Shown here in pieces: positions 48,201-59,350 of a stretch of DNA of 64,000 bases. The DNA comes from Acanthamoeba sp. SK_2022b (taxonomy: Eukaryota; Discosea; Longamoebia; Acanthamoebidae). Position 1 is the first letter of the stretch. Each line of letters begins with the position of its first letter. Below the pieces are notes generated by a model. That model was not told the DNA's origin. It made no database searches and saw only the letters and a list, made by a program, of their open reading frames with translations. The stretch lies in NCBI GenBank assembly GCA_027943245.1, contig JANDJZ010000147.1, forward strand, positions 1 to 64,000. The letters are read 5' to 3'. The position numbers and the translations under genes were made by a program.

Positions 48201-48529
48201 GAGCGACAGCAGCGACACTGTCTTGCCGGTGCCGGACGGCATCTCCAACACACAGGGACCCTGCCAGTAATTATAAACAATTAAAAATGACAAAATTTAA
48301 TAAAAAATAAAAATAAAACAATAAGTGCGAAAATAGAGAGCGTACGTTGGCATCAAGAGAGCGCTTGAGTGCGAGCATGTAGGAGTACTGCTCCGGGTAG
48401 ATGTAAGTGTACGGAAAATACACCAAAAGATCTTCTAAGTAGAACCTGCATTGGTAGAAAAAATCAGAATGAAAAGTGGGCACAGCTGTAGTTGGCAAAA
48501 ACCAGGCCTCTGCGGGAGACGCACTTCAT
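44203..48529 (-). CDS. XPD/ERCC2-type 5'-3' DNA helicase, TFIIH subunit
   Basis: It opens DNA in nucleotide-excision repair within TFIIH. The first coding exon is only ATGAA (48529-48525); the next, from 48445, gives [20 protein letters not shown]. Helicase motif I is [13 protein letters not shown]. Fe-S cysteines appear in [38 protein letters not shown] and [10 protein letters not shown]. Motif II is [13 protein letters not shown] (DEAH). Later come [75 protein letters not shown] and [21 protein letters not shown] Ser-rich tail ends at 44203. More than a dozen introns, several with long CA/GT tracts. All key motifs are intact. Confidence 0.96.
44949..45009 (-). repeat. (GT)n microsatellite in an intron
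   Basis: About 30 GT units on the plus strand (CA on the sense strand) in an XPD intron. Confidence 0.95.
45156..45229 (-). repeat. (GT)n microsatellite in an intron
   Basis: About 36 GT units with one interruption, in the next XPD intron. Confidence 0.95.
45662..45712 (-). repeat. (CACGA)n pentanucleotide tract in an XPD intron
   Basis: About nine to ten units of cacga. A shorter (TGTGGAA)n tract lies at about 45460-45490 in a neighbouring intron. Confidence 0.9.
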
Positions 48530-48960
48530 CTTGTTGTGCCGCGAAGTGCCGGTTTCGCTCTTGGCTTCTTGGATATGTCATATTTCCGCCACCTTAAATG
48601 TGGTAGGCCTTTCTTCACATTATCCTGTATGTTGATTGGCTGGATCTAAGACAGCTAATGCAATGAGCATCCATAAACCACCTCATGTCAACACCAACAT
48701 GGCCAGCAACTGTAACTGGCTGATTGGATAGGTCAATGCCAACTCTGATGCTACCACCTTAACAGAATGGGAGTTTTGTCTGCAGCCAGAATCTTATTGG
48801 GAAGCAGTTGGCTCACAGAGCTCATAAAGTTCTGCCATGGTGGGCGAATTGACAGATGCATTTTCTTGATTTTTCTACTGATCATGCTAATGAAATCTGC
48901 AGTGATCGTGATGATTACATCTGCTTTCCTTTAAAGGGAAGAGGTTCTGCGGGCAAAAAA
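48530..48960. other. Region between divergent XPD and GT7 copy A
   Basis: It contains the XPD 5' flank and the 5' flank of the GT7 gene. About 48800-48960 is similar to about 55900-56080 in front of GT7 copy B (tgggcgaattg, agatgcattttctt, ccctttaaagggaagaggtt), so the duplication includes upstream sequence. Confidence 0.6.
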
Positions 48961-50883
48961 ATGAAGTTCAAGGTCTTAGCGCAGCTAACGATGGTTCTAC
49001 CAGTTGGGAGGTCGCTGATGGGCGTTCTCTTGGTTGGCGGGCTGTTCTATCTGTGGTTCTTCGAGTACTTGCGGCTTGAGCCTCGGGTAGTTTACGTGGC
49101 ACTTCCAGAAGCTGAGCAGCGTGAGCTGATCTTGGAGGTGGCCAAGGAGCTGACTGAGCATATACCACTGGTACACCACAACAACGACAGCCACCACTCC
49201 AGTAACCAAGACGAACCGCCACCTGCCACGCCCGCCCCCAGCCACCGCCCGAGTGGTCACCTCAGCGAGGAGGCGCTGGCTGCCCTGGACTTGGTTGAGT
49301 CGCCAGAGGACAACTGGCTCTACGTGAAGCCCGACAGGTCTGGGTTGCAGAGGGTTGACGTGCCCAGCCTACTGCAGGAGCTCAGGGCCGCACGAACCAA
49401 CTTCACGACGAGCCAGCCTTCGAAGAGGTTGCTGGTGATATTCATCTTCTTCAACGGGAGCGCAGAGAGGTGGCCGCAGGCATCCTTCACCATTCCCTAT
49501 TATCATCGGTTCGTGCCCAAGTGACGGTGGTGTCAACCTGGCACTGCACTCTCACCACAATGGCGCAGGTATTTGTCGTTGTTTGGTATACCCTACAAGA
49601 TAGTGCTGACTGAGCAGGTGAAGACGGGCAAGCTCTTCAACAGAGGTACGACTTGCGCATGGAACACAACGTTGTTGTTTACTTACATGTTTACCTTTGT
49701 CACCACTACAACATGTCTGCACACTCCGGCAGGCACGTTGTTCAACATTGCGTTCCGAGAGTATTTGGATGACTTTGACTACGCTGCCATGATGGATGTC
49801 GACTCCATTCCTGTCTTCTATCGCCCCCAGTACTCCCGCCTATGTGGTCGCCTCTGTACTGTTCTACTCCTCGTTGTCGTGCTGAATTGACGTTCGTATT
49901 GGGTGAAGGGTCGGCGAGTTGAGGTGGGTGCCATTCGATTACCCACCAACCGATACGCCTTACCATCTTGCACGCGAAGTTGAGAAGCTGAAATGGAAGT
50001 ACGATGCTCCTCTCTATCTCCCCTCCCTCTAGCCCAACGCTCGGTCTTGAGCTCCCCGCGCCAGGTTCGAAGTCTGGTTCGAGGGTGTGGGCTTTCTGTT
50101 CGCAAAGGAGCACTACCGCACTATCAACGGCTTCAGCAACAACTACTACGGCTGGGGGTATGCCGCTCCTGCCCGCTCTTCAGTCAGCCGCTCGTGCCAG
50201 TTTGAACACTGAGACACCATGTAACCGTGTCGGTGACAGACACGAGGACATCGATATGGGCGTAAGGGTGAGGGCCAAATGTGCGAGCGCAACCTGTTCT
50301 CCTAAGTGAGGCGCCTCCCATGAGCGATTCTTCTAATCACAAACTTTCCCTTTATCAGACGGCAACATCAGTCGATACGGCCCCAATCGTGGCATGTTCC
50401 ATTCCCAAGCGCACGTCATCAACTACAAGACCTGCGAAAGGGACAACCGCCCAAGGGTACTCGACTCTGTACTCCAACCCTCGGGCCTTTGCTTTGTGTC
50501 GCCCACCTGTCACGCGTGGGGGTCCAACTCGAGTGCAGAACTCATTGTGGCTTAAAGACCTGAGGAATGGAGGACACAAACTTGAGGACGACGGCCTCGA
50601 GCAGGTCCAGTACGATGTACACGAATCTGGCTGGGTGAACAAGTGGGGAGGCTTCTTCTGGGTATGTCCGCTTCACGTCGTATGTGTGAATGTTAGGGAG
50701 CGGCTCACATTGTTCACACGATTGGGCGGTACCAACAGTTGAAGGTTGATCCAAAGACGCCCTTGCTTGGCGGCCAGGTAGATCAGGTGCCGCAACAAGA
50801 ATACGCAGCGTGCATGGCGAAGCAGCAGGTGTTGTGGCGGCAGCGCGGGGGTACAGGTGGCAAACGCCCGTCCTGGACATAGC
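48961..50883 (+). CDS. GT7-family beta-1,4-galactosyltransferase-like protein, copy A
   Basis: Type II Golgi membrane glycosyltransferase. The start is ATG 48961 (MKFKVLAQLT) or 48991 (MVLPVGRS); the signal-anchor is LMGVLLVGGLFYLWFFEYL. Exon 1 (to 49520) carries a stem region and RLLVIFIFFNGSAERWPQAS. Later exons give YLSLFGIPYKIVLTEQVKTG, the DxD motif in MMDVDSIPVFYRP, WVPFDYPPTDTPYHL, and the GT7 signature HYRTINGFSNNYYGWGG with EDIDMGVR. Then SRYGPNRGMFHSQAHVINYK, LEQVQYDVHESGWVNKWGGF and a last exon ending KRPSWT at TAG 50881-50883. Some exon joints between EDIDMG and RYGPNR are unclear by eye. Exon 1 and intron 1 are identical to copy B. The acceptor sugar is unknown. Confidence 0.8.
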
Positions 50884-51229
50884 TTATGAACACCGTTGCA
50901 GGCAAAATAAAAGACAAATAAAATTGAGTTCAGGTCATCGTATGCAGGCAATTGTGGGAAGGCAGCTACAAGCTCTGCAAGCAGGTTGCGGTCTTCCTTC
51001 AACTGCTCAATGCACATCCAACCATACCAGAATACCATCACCTGGGAACACACCAGTGCAGCCACTGACAAACAGATTGAGGAGATGGTTCAGTGTGTGG
51101 ATGACGCAATGTCATGTTGGCAGGAGGTGCAGTAACTGAGGCAGCTGTTGTTGGCTAATCAAGCTGTGTTCACGCCTGCCCTCCATCAGCTAGGACAGGC
51201 ACAAATCAAATATTAAAAATTTTAGTGAT

Positions 51230-52440
51230 AACATCTCAAAAAAATCAATCAGCTTCCATACACAACGTTGCCTTGCAGGATCTGCACATTGTCATGGCCA
51301 AGGAGGCCTTGTAAGCATACTGGGCGACAGATTGGTTGGGATAGATGACGTCCTGGACTAGCTGAGCAAGATTCAGAAGGCAAAGGCAAAGAGGAAAAAA
51401 GAAGCAGGAAAGCAGAAAGATTACAAGGAGAGATGCCACGTCAGCATGAACAAGTCCACTTTCAACATTGACTGCGACCTTGGTCAGGATATTGTCAAGA
51501 TCCTGAAACTGCAGGCCTATGAGAAAAACAGCTCCATCAAGAAGTGGAGCCCCTCTTGGACACCTCCATATCCTCAATTCATTCAACCAAGTATGCCCCA
51601 TCAACACTTGTATTCTCATTGTCTAATCTATGTGAGGGAACAGGTTACCAGTTCTACAAGTACCTTCTGCAGGCCTGTACAACTCTGGCTTCTCCTGAAA
51701 AGCGCAGGGTCCTCAACTACAGTCCTCTTTGTGGAACTCCAATGCTGCCCTGCTTTGAGCTTAATTACAGCTACCACATCTGCACATCTGCTCTCAAGCC
51801 AGCCAAACCCAAGCACAAGCTCATCAACAACACTGTCAATAGCCTTCTCTTTTTTGGAAATGTGACTGACATACTAAATGGATTGGTGCCTTGAGGCAAT
51901 TTCCTCTAGCCAACAGACCACAATCCCAACTTCGTTCAACCTACAACTTCACATGTCTTCCACTCCAACCAGGGTATGCTGCAGCCCAATGCATCTTCCA
52001 TGAATTTCTTTTCACCACATACGCACACACAATGGAGAGATAGGTGAAAACTGAACATAACAATGCAAAGCTGACAATATCACCATGTATGCAGACATGA
52101 TGCCAGGAACGCTCTTTGCACCTGCCTTTGTTGGACCTACGCGCAAGCTTTCCCATTCAAGCTCCAATCATTCACCAGAAAAGCACAAGAAGCACCACTG
52201 GAGCACCCACAATGACAACTTTCAGGAGAAGCAGCAAGAAGAGGGAGAGGACTCCTTCCCCATCAAGGGAGAAGGATGCTTGGGGAAGCAAGTCCCAAAA
52301 GCGCCATTCCTCTTCCTCATCCTCCTCTTCTTCCACTTCTTCCTACAAGCACCATGATAGGGAGGAGGAGGAGCTCTTCAACAAAGACAAGCCTGAGACC
52401 TCCCTGTCTGAGGACTCAGTCTCAAATTCACTGTTAAAAT
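51230..52440 (+). repeat. Dispersed AT-rich repeat family, copy 2
   Basis: Related to 26494-27345 in the same orientation. Readable blocks are MNKSTFNIDCDLGQDIVKIL, LSNLCEGTGYQFYKYLLQA, VLNYSPLCGTPMLPCFELNY and KPAKPKHKLINNT. It ends in a Ser/Arg tail (KKRERTPSPSREKDAWGSK, then a Ser run and YKHHDREEEELFNKDKPET) that stays open here but is frameshifted in copy 1. A segment at 52021-52090 is inverted relative to copy 1 (26366-26435). Not identified; possibly a degraded mobile element. Confidence 0.7.
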
Positions 52441-53735
52441 TTTATTTCAAATATGCTGGGACAACCTGAGAAATTAGCCAAGTTAACAATGGCCCACTGT
52501 AAACCCACTTCACTGTGCCACACATTGGCTAGTGATTGGGCCACATGCACATTCTTTAGGGGAGCCTCCAAAGGGGTCTGTTTGATGATCATGTCCACCT
52601 CGTCAGCCTTCCATGGTTCTGGCCCTTTGGCCATGTGTGGCACCATGTCACAGTGAGTGTTGAGGAGAATGTTGTTGGATAGGAAGACATGTAATGTGTA
52701 GGTGGCTTGGCAGTCATGATGAATGGTACATGGGTGCACCCTGGCATGACAAGCTCCTGCTGGAGGCTCATGCTGAATTCCTGCAGAGCTCCTGTGCCCA
52801 GCAGGATAGAAGCTGGGCATGCTGGCACCACATATGGTCATGGGGACGAAGTGTCCCCTGTAGTTGGTGGTGAGGATGGCGTTGATGACACTCCACTGGT
52901 GTCCTACTTGACACTGGCCCTGCCATGGCATCATTTGGAAGTTGCATCATGTTCTTTTTGCCATGGCAGTTGTTGCCATTGCTGTTTCTCCTTCCCTATG
53001 CTCTTTGTCCTTGCATGCCCCACCAGTGTGCACTCCAATACCCCTCCTGTGCCCTGATACCCATGTGCCACCTGCTGCCTGGCCCTGTCCAGCCCTCACC
53101 TTGCTGGGGTGGCCTTCTGGCAGCCACTGCCCCAGTGTCTAGTTTGAGACCTGCTCAGTAGACCTGCTTGTTCCTTTGGCATTGGAAAAACTGGATCTCT
53201 GACATGGGTGCATTGATGCTGACTGTTGTGTGCCCATGCTACCCTGTCCATAAGTCCTTACATCACCTTGTGGATGTTGCTCTGTGGTTCCTCTTTGTTG
53301 ATGGGCCATGAAAGGCTTGTGTGCTGGTGATGCTGCCAGCCTGGCCTCTATCTCCTTGGCTTTCTTGTAGAGCTTGTCCATAGACAGGTGGCTGGGTAGG
53401 AGCTAAATGCCCTTCTGGAGCCCATGTGGATTTGTGTGGTGAACAGGATAGGGATCAACAAGGTTTCCTTGCTTGCCCAGTAACAAGTAGTAGAAATCAC
53501 AAACAGACTCTTCACCTTTGCCACCCAAAGATGAACATCCTCCCCAGTAGTTGCCCTGGAGAAGGTTGGAATGGCATGGATGGGCAAGTTGGCCCACTTT
53601 ACTGCCTCCTGGGGCCCCAGTGAAGGCACCCAGCTTATCCGCCACTGGTGTGATAAAGCTGCTCCATGCTGCTTGTAGCAATCAAGTTTGTTGCAAGCCT
53701 GACACCATCCTTTTCTGGGGCGCCACCACCACACC
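52440..53735 (-). pseudogene. Possible retroelement Gag-like relic
   Basis: Broken minus-strand frames read IPTFSRATTGEDVHLWVAKV then, after a frame change, MDKLYKKAKEIEARLAAS and a Gln/Ser/Thr-rich stretch. Further on comes HFVPMTICGASMPSFYPAG. The order (Gag-like helix region, basic/polar linker, a degenerate (D/I)xGAS motif as in aspartic proteases) is reminiscent of Ty3-type elements. No reverse transcriptase, zinc knuckle or LTR was seen, so the call is weak. Confidence 0.25.
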
Positions 53736-53860
53736 AGGCTGTTTGATGCTGAAGGTTGGTGTTGGTAGCCAGTAGTGCCCCATTAAGGAATCAACAGATG
53801 CCAGCTACATCAAAAATCTGCCAGGATTGTACAGGAACATAAGAATGATATATCAATCTG

Positions 53861-54855
53861 AGTGGATTTAAATCCATACGCCCATACAACCATGTTGTAT
53901 GCACAATAAACTTAAAAATGAACACCATCACTGGTCCAGCATTTCATGCCAGTGCACCAACTTCACTCTGTTTTGTTAAGCCTCGACTTGCCCACTGACC
54001 CACCTCTACACCTTGTTGACTGAAAGCTATCCAGTTGTAGCCAGTTACCTACATCAGCTGGTGGCCAACCAAGTGGTGGATGCTCTTGCTGCAAAAGTTG
54101 CACGACACCTGATTGACTTCTTTGAGTTCTACCTCCCTCTGGTACCCCAAACCTTTTAACAGGTGTATGGTTATGGGGCCAGTTTGTACCTTTAACGGTA
54201 CCACACCACCACAGCAGCAGCACACCATCACCACCACAACATAACCTCAACAACACCACATTGCCACGCCATCACCACAACATCCCCACAACATACATCA
54301 CCAACCACAATGTCATTACAACACACATCACCACATAACCACAACACCACATCGCCACGCCATCACCACGCCATCACCACATAAATCACAACAGCACCGC
54401 AGTATCAGTACCAGTGGTTTTGCTACTACTGTTGTCTGTTCTTACCAGCACCCAAGGGCCAGTATGCACAAAGTTGCCTGCTTTACCTTCACCTCAACCA
54501 TTGCCATTAGTATTCTGGGATTTCCAGGCCTTTCTGTCTGTGACACAACAGCCTCCTCCCCTCACTGCTGCCACAACTCTGTGCACTAAAAAGTTTTGCC
54601 CCATACAACTTCACCCTTCTCTGCTTGTCCATGCACAAGGAGAAAAAGAAGAAAGACAAAGATGAGGTAGCCTCTGGTCCTCCTCCCATCTCACCCAGCT
54701 TTTGGTAGCCTGCTCTCAAACATGTGGTTTTGCATTTGCCCTCAGTTGACTGCAGATTCTTTCTTGCTCCATACCCTGCCTGAACAAAAGGCCCTAATTT
54801 GTTTTTTTTGCTCATGCACAACACAGTGATTGCAGTGTATGGATTTAAATCCACT
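53861..54855. mobile_element. Possible 1-kb element bounded by a 19-bp inverted repeat
   Basis: agtggatttaaatccatac at 53861-53879 recurs exactly as its reverse complement at 54837-54855. The repeat contains the 12-bp palindrome ggatttaaatcc. The interior holds a degenerate caccacaac-rich stretch (about 54195-54410) and a minus frame starting inside the right repeat (54854-54507) with no recognisable domain. No clear target-site duplication. It may be a MITE-like non-autonomous transposon. Confidence 0.45.
54195..54410 (+). repeat. Degenerate (CACCACAAC)-type minisatellite
   Basis: Repeated variants of caccaca, catcaccaca and cacgccatcacca occur with irregular spacing. No frame is preserved. 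Confidence 0.6.
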
Positions 54856-56090
54856 TAGTCAATGGTAAAATGAGTTTGATTCATTGCCTGTCAGCCCCAC
54901 CATATTCTTCTCTGATACTTCACTATTGAAAGGCACACTCAACCGTTCTCATCAGCAGCCACCAGAATTGTACCATCATCATGGTTATCAGAGGCACCAT
55001 GATGGCAAACCATACCCAGTGGATGTTGTGTCACATCAACAAATCTGTGCATATACACATGAACCATGCCGATGGTGTAGCTACTGCACCTCATGACTTA
55101 ATGCTGCACTGTGCCTGCATCCTTGCTGATGACATTGCACAAAGGTTTTGCCAGAACACCTCATGTCTTAGCTCTTGCTTGAAGGCGAACAATTAATAGT
55201 GACAGGGCAGGGTAACTTTGCAATGGCATGGTGCTCTTGTGCGTGTGATGACCTGGAACACGTTTCAATTGTCCATGAAGACCTCCAACATCTCCAACAT
55301 CACATGCCCCCACATGACCAAACTGCAAGCTTTTTTATGGTGAAAGAGGTGCATGAGCATTATGTACACATATTTGATGGTAGAGCAGAGAGAAATCCCA
55401 AGAAGACCATGCTCCAACATGACCAGATGGCAGGCATTGTGGTGAAGGAGGTGCCCTGGCAAACTTTTGTGTAATGTTGTGCTCTTGAGGCCAGGTGTGT
55501 TGAGATAGAAAGATCACTACACAGTCTGGAAGTGAAGTGAGTGTGCATGGAAGTGGCACCCCAACAAAAGGAGCATGAGGACTCATCAAGGATGGTTGCT
55601 GATATTGGCTAGTCCTTGCATTGTAAAGATGGTGGTCACCCAAAGCCATTCTCAACAGTTTCAGTTCTCTGTTGTGGGTCTTGCCTCACAGCCCTCCCCT
55701 GTGGGCATTTTGTCACATTCCAGGCACAACTGTCCAAGAAGTCCAGCCAAAAGCATTGTGATACATAAATGCAGCCTCAGAATATTGAGGTGAAGTGTTT
55801 TAATGGGAGGAGAAGTGGACAGATACAAACAAGCTCAGGAATGTCAATTGGTTACAACATGGCCTTGGTCATTGCATTGGCAGGCATCTGGTCCATTGGG
55901 CAATACTTGAACTATCACAGAGCCAATAAAATTCTGCCACACGGTGGGCGAATTGGAGAGATGCATTTTCTTCATTTTTCAGCACAAACGATGATCATCT
56001 TCGTGATGATCACATCTGCAAGGGCTTCCCTTTAAAGGGAAGAGGTTCTGCGGGCAAAAAATAAAGTTTAAGGTCGTAGCGCAGCTAACG
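54856..56090. other. Repeat-rich region upstream of GT7 copy B
   Basis: It contains a segment at 55335-55445 related to 32915-33020 (shared blocks gaggtgcatgagc, tttgatggtagag, aagaagacca, gaccagatggca). The last about 180 bp resembles the 5' flank of GT7 copy A. No gene is supported. Confidence 0.55.
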
Positions 56091-57946
56091 ATGGTTCTAC
56101 CAGTTGGGAGGTCGCTGATGGGCGTTCTCTTGGTTGGCGGGCTGTTCTATCTGTGGTTCTTCGAGTACTTGCGGCTTGAGCCTCGGGTAGTTTACGTGGC
56201 ACTTCCAGAAGCTGAGCAGCGTGAGCTGATCTTGGAGGTGGCCAAGGAGCTGACTGAGCATATACCACTGGTACACCACAACAACGACAGCCACCACTCC
56301 AGTAACCAAGACGAACCGCCACCTGCCACGCCCGCCCCCAGCCACCGCCCGAGTGGTCACCTCAGCGAGGAGGCGCTGGCTGCCCTGGACTTGGTTGAGT
56401 CGCCAGAGGACAACTGGCTCTACGTGAAGCCCGACAGGTCTGGGTTGCAGAGGGTTGACGTGCCCAGCCTACTGCAGGAGCTCAGGGCCGCACGAACCAA
56501 CTTCACGACGAGCCAGCCTTCGAAGAGGTTGCTGGTGATATTCATCTTCTTCAACGGGAGCGCAGAGAGGTGGCCGCAGGCATCCTTCACCATTCCCTAT
56601 TATCATCGGTTCGTGCCCAAGTGACGGTGGTGTCAACCTGGCACTGCACTCTCACCACAATGGCGCAGGTACTTGTCGTTGTTTGGTATACCCCACAAGA
56701 TAGTGCTGACTGAGCAGGTGAAGACGGGTAAGCTCTTCAACAGAGGTACGACTTGCGAATGGAACACAGCGTTGTGGTGTCCTTACATGTTTGCCGTTGT
56801 CACCACTACGACACGCCGGCAGGCACGTTGTTCAACATTGCGTTCCGAGAGTACATGGATGACTTTGACTACGCCGCCCTGATGGATGTCGACTCCGTTC
56901 CTATCTTCTATCGCCCCCTGTACTCACGCCCTCCTATGTGATACTTCTGCCCTGTTCTACTCCGTGCTGATTGACGTTCGTATTGGGAGAAGGGTCGGCG
57001 AGTTGATGTGGGTGCCATTCGATTACCCACCAAACGATACGCCATACCATCTTGCACGCGAAGTCGAGAAGCAGCGATGGAAGTACGATGCTCCTCTCTA
57101 TCCCTTCCCTCTAGCCCACCGCTTGGTCTTGAGCGCTCTGCGCTAGGTACATAGACTGGTTCATGGGTGTGGGCTTTTTGTTCGGAAAGGAGCACTACCG
57201 CACTATCAACGGCTTCAGCAACAACTACTACGGCTGGGGGTAAGCCGTTCCTGCCCGCTCTTCACGTATCAGTTTGAACTCTGAGACACCGTGTAACCGT
57301 GTCGGTGACAGAAACGAGGACATCGATGTGGGCACACGAGTGAAGACCAAATGTGCGAGCGCAACCTGTTCTCCTAAGTGAGGCGCCTCCCATGAGCAAT
57401 ACTTCTAATCACGGACATTCCCTTTCATCAGACGGCAACGTCAGTCGATACGGCCCCAATCGTGGCATGTTCCATTCCCAAGCGCACGTTGTCAACTACA
57501 AGACATGCGAGATGGACAACCGTCCAAGGGTACTCGATCCACTACCCCAACCCTCTGGGCGTTTCCTGTGTGTAGCTCACCTGTCACGCGTGGGGTGTGC
57601 AGAACGAAGTGTGGCTTAACGACATGAAGAATGGAGTACACAACCTAGAGATTGACGGCCTTGAGCAGGTCCAGTACGAAGTACACGAATCTGGCTGGGT
57701 GAACAAGTGGGGAGGCTTCTTGTGGGTATGTCCGCTTCATGTCGTATGTGCCAGTGTGTTGGGGAGCGGCACGTTGCTCACACGATTGGGCGGTACCAAC
57801 AGTTGAAGGTCGATCCAACGACGCCCTTGCTTGGCGGCCAGGTAGATCGGTTGACAAAACAAGAAATCGCCGCGTGCTTGGCGAGGCAGAAGGGGTTGTG
57901 GCGACCGGGCGTGGGTACAGGTGGCAGACGCCCACCATGGGCATAA
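56091..57946 (+). CDS. GT7-family beta-1,4-galactosyltransferase-like protein, copy B
   Basis: Same architecture as copy A. The ATG equivalent to 48961 is ATA here, so the start is MVLPVGRS at 56091. Exon 1 encodes the identical 177 residues, including the signal-anchor LMGVLLVGGLFYLWFFEYL. Later exons have diverged but keep the motifs: YLSLFGIPHKIVLTEQVKTG, the DxD motif in LMDVDSVPIFYRP, WVPFDYPPNDTPYHL, KEHYRTINGFSNNYYGWGG, NEDIDVG, SRYGPNRGMFHSQAHVVNYK and LEQVQYEVHESGWVNKWGGF. It ends GGRRPPWA at TAA 57944-57946. The frame after EDIDVG is as hard to join as in copy A, suggesting a shared intron I cannot place. It is probably functional, given conserved motifs in diverged exons. Confidence 0.78.
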
Positions 57947-58227
57947 CTTGTCACCATCTCATGAGACGCCAGTCATATGCTACCTGTCATTGCTATCCAC
58001 ACATACTCTCGGGGAGGGAATCAAGTCAAGGGGAGGCCAGCTAGCACTGTTGATCTTGACAGTTGTGACGATCCCCCGTGGCTATGTGGAGCTTGGTCCC
58101 TGTATCTGCGTCGTCTGTGCTCAAAGAGGCTGCCCGATAACACATTGACTAAGAAAATCGGACAATAAACCCGTGAGAGGAGGAACGTGTTGCCTGTGCT
58201 CCCGCGTGGGTAGGTTGTGGCAACGCC

Positions 58228-58594
58228 TTATCCCCACCAGGAGCTTAGTATGTACAAACTTATGATAATTGTATTTTGCCGCTCACAGAACACCGTCACG
58301 GACCAGAGCCGGTCACACTGCCCAGATGCGCGCGTAGTGGTGGTGGGAGTTGTGAGCATGAGAGAACATGTCGTCGTATGGTCATACAGTGCAAGCCAAC
58401 AAAGAAACACCTTGCGAGGCGTGCTTGGGTCGGGCGGTGGTGTACCGGTATCTTTGGAGTCCAAAATGGCGCCGTCGGCATCGTCGCGCGACGGGCAGGG
58501 CAGGAGCCAGCGCTTGACGTCCTGGCCCAGCACCTGTCGATAGTTGTCCCGACAGCTGCCCGTGTCGTAGTGCCATGTGAACGGCTAGCCGACA

Positions 58595-58652
<58 letters not shown>

Positions 58653-59292
58653 GCGTCAGTGACGAGATGGCCGAGTCGCTTGCAGTGATAGGATCGCCAA
58701 GGGGCTACCTTGCCATCGCGTCTGGCCTTCTTCTTGAGCAACTCTCGCTCGTAGTCCTCGATGGTGGTCACGTTCTCGCCCAGCAGGCCCAGCTGGTAGC
58801 CGAGCAGGCACAGCAGGCTCAGCACGAGGGGCACCACCACGATCAGGTTGATCGCGCACACGGCCATGTGCACCGCGGGCCACCTCATGTCCGTCTCCCC
58901 GGGCGCCGGCTCCTCCATCATCAGCGGGTCGTGCATCACATTCTGCACATTCCATTCCATTGCTCGATGAGTAGAGAACGAAGCGAGTGGAGAGGAGTGG
59001 AGGAGCTCGGACCTTGGACCTGGAGACGGCGGCAAAGAGCTGCACGATGTCGATGAGGCGGATGGCAAAGAGCACGCACGCGTAGGTCATGCCAACGACG
59101 GCGTAGACGAGGAACAGGACGAACGTCTTGTGGTTGGCCTGTCCCACGCAGTTGTCCACCCCTGCATTCATCATCATCATCAACAACAACAACATCAACA
59201 TGAACAACGCGTTAACGACGAGCACGCGGTAGTTGACTGGGCTTGGTGTGAGGAGACGCACATGGGCCTGGCATCCGCCATCGACAGCACCA

Positions 59293-59350
<58 letters not shown>

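Noticed and set aside
56068..56360. Minus frames conserved between the two GT7 loci as antisense genes
   Set aside because: Their conservation follows from the identical 595-bp block; they have no features of their own.
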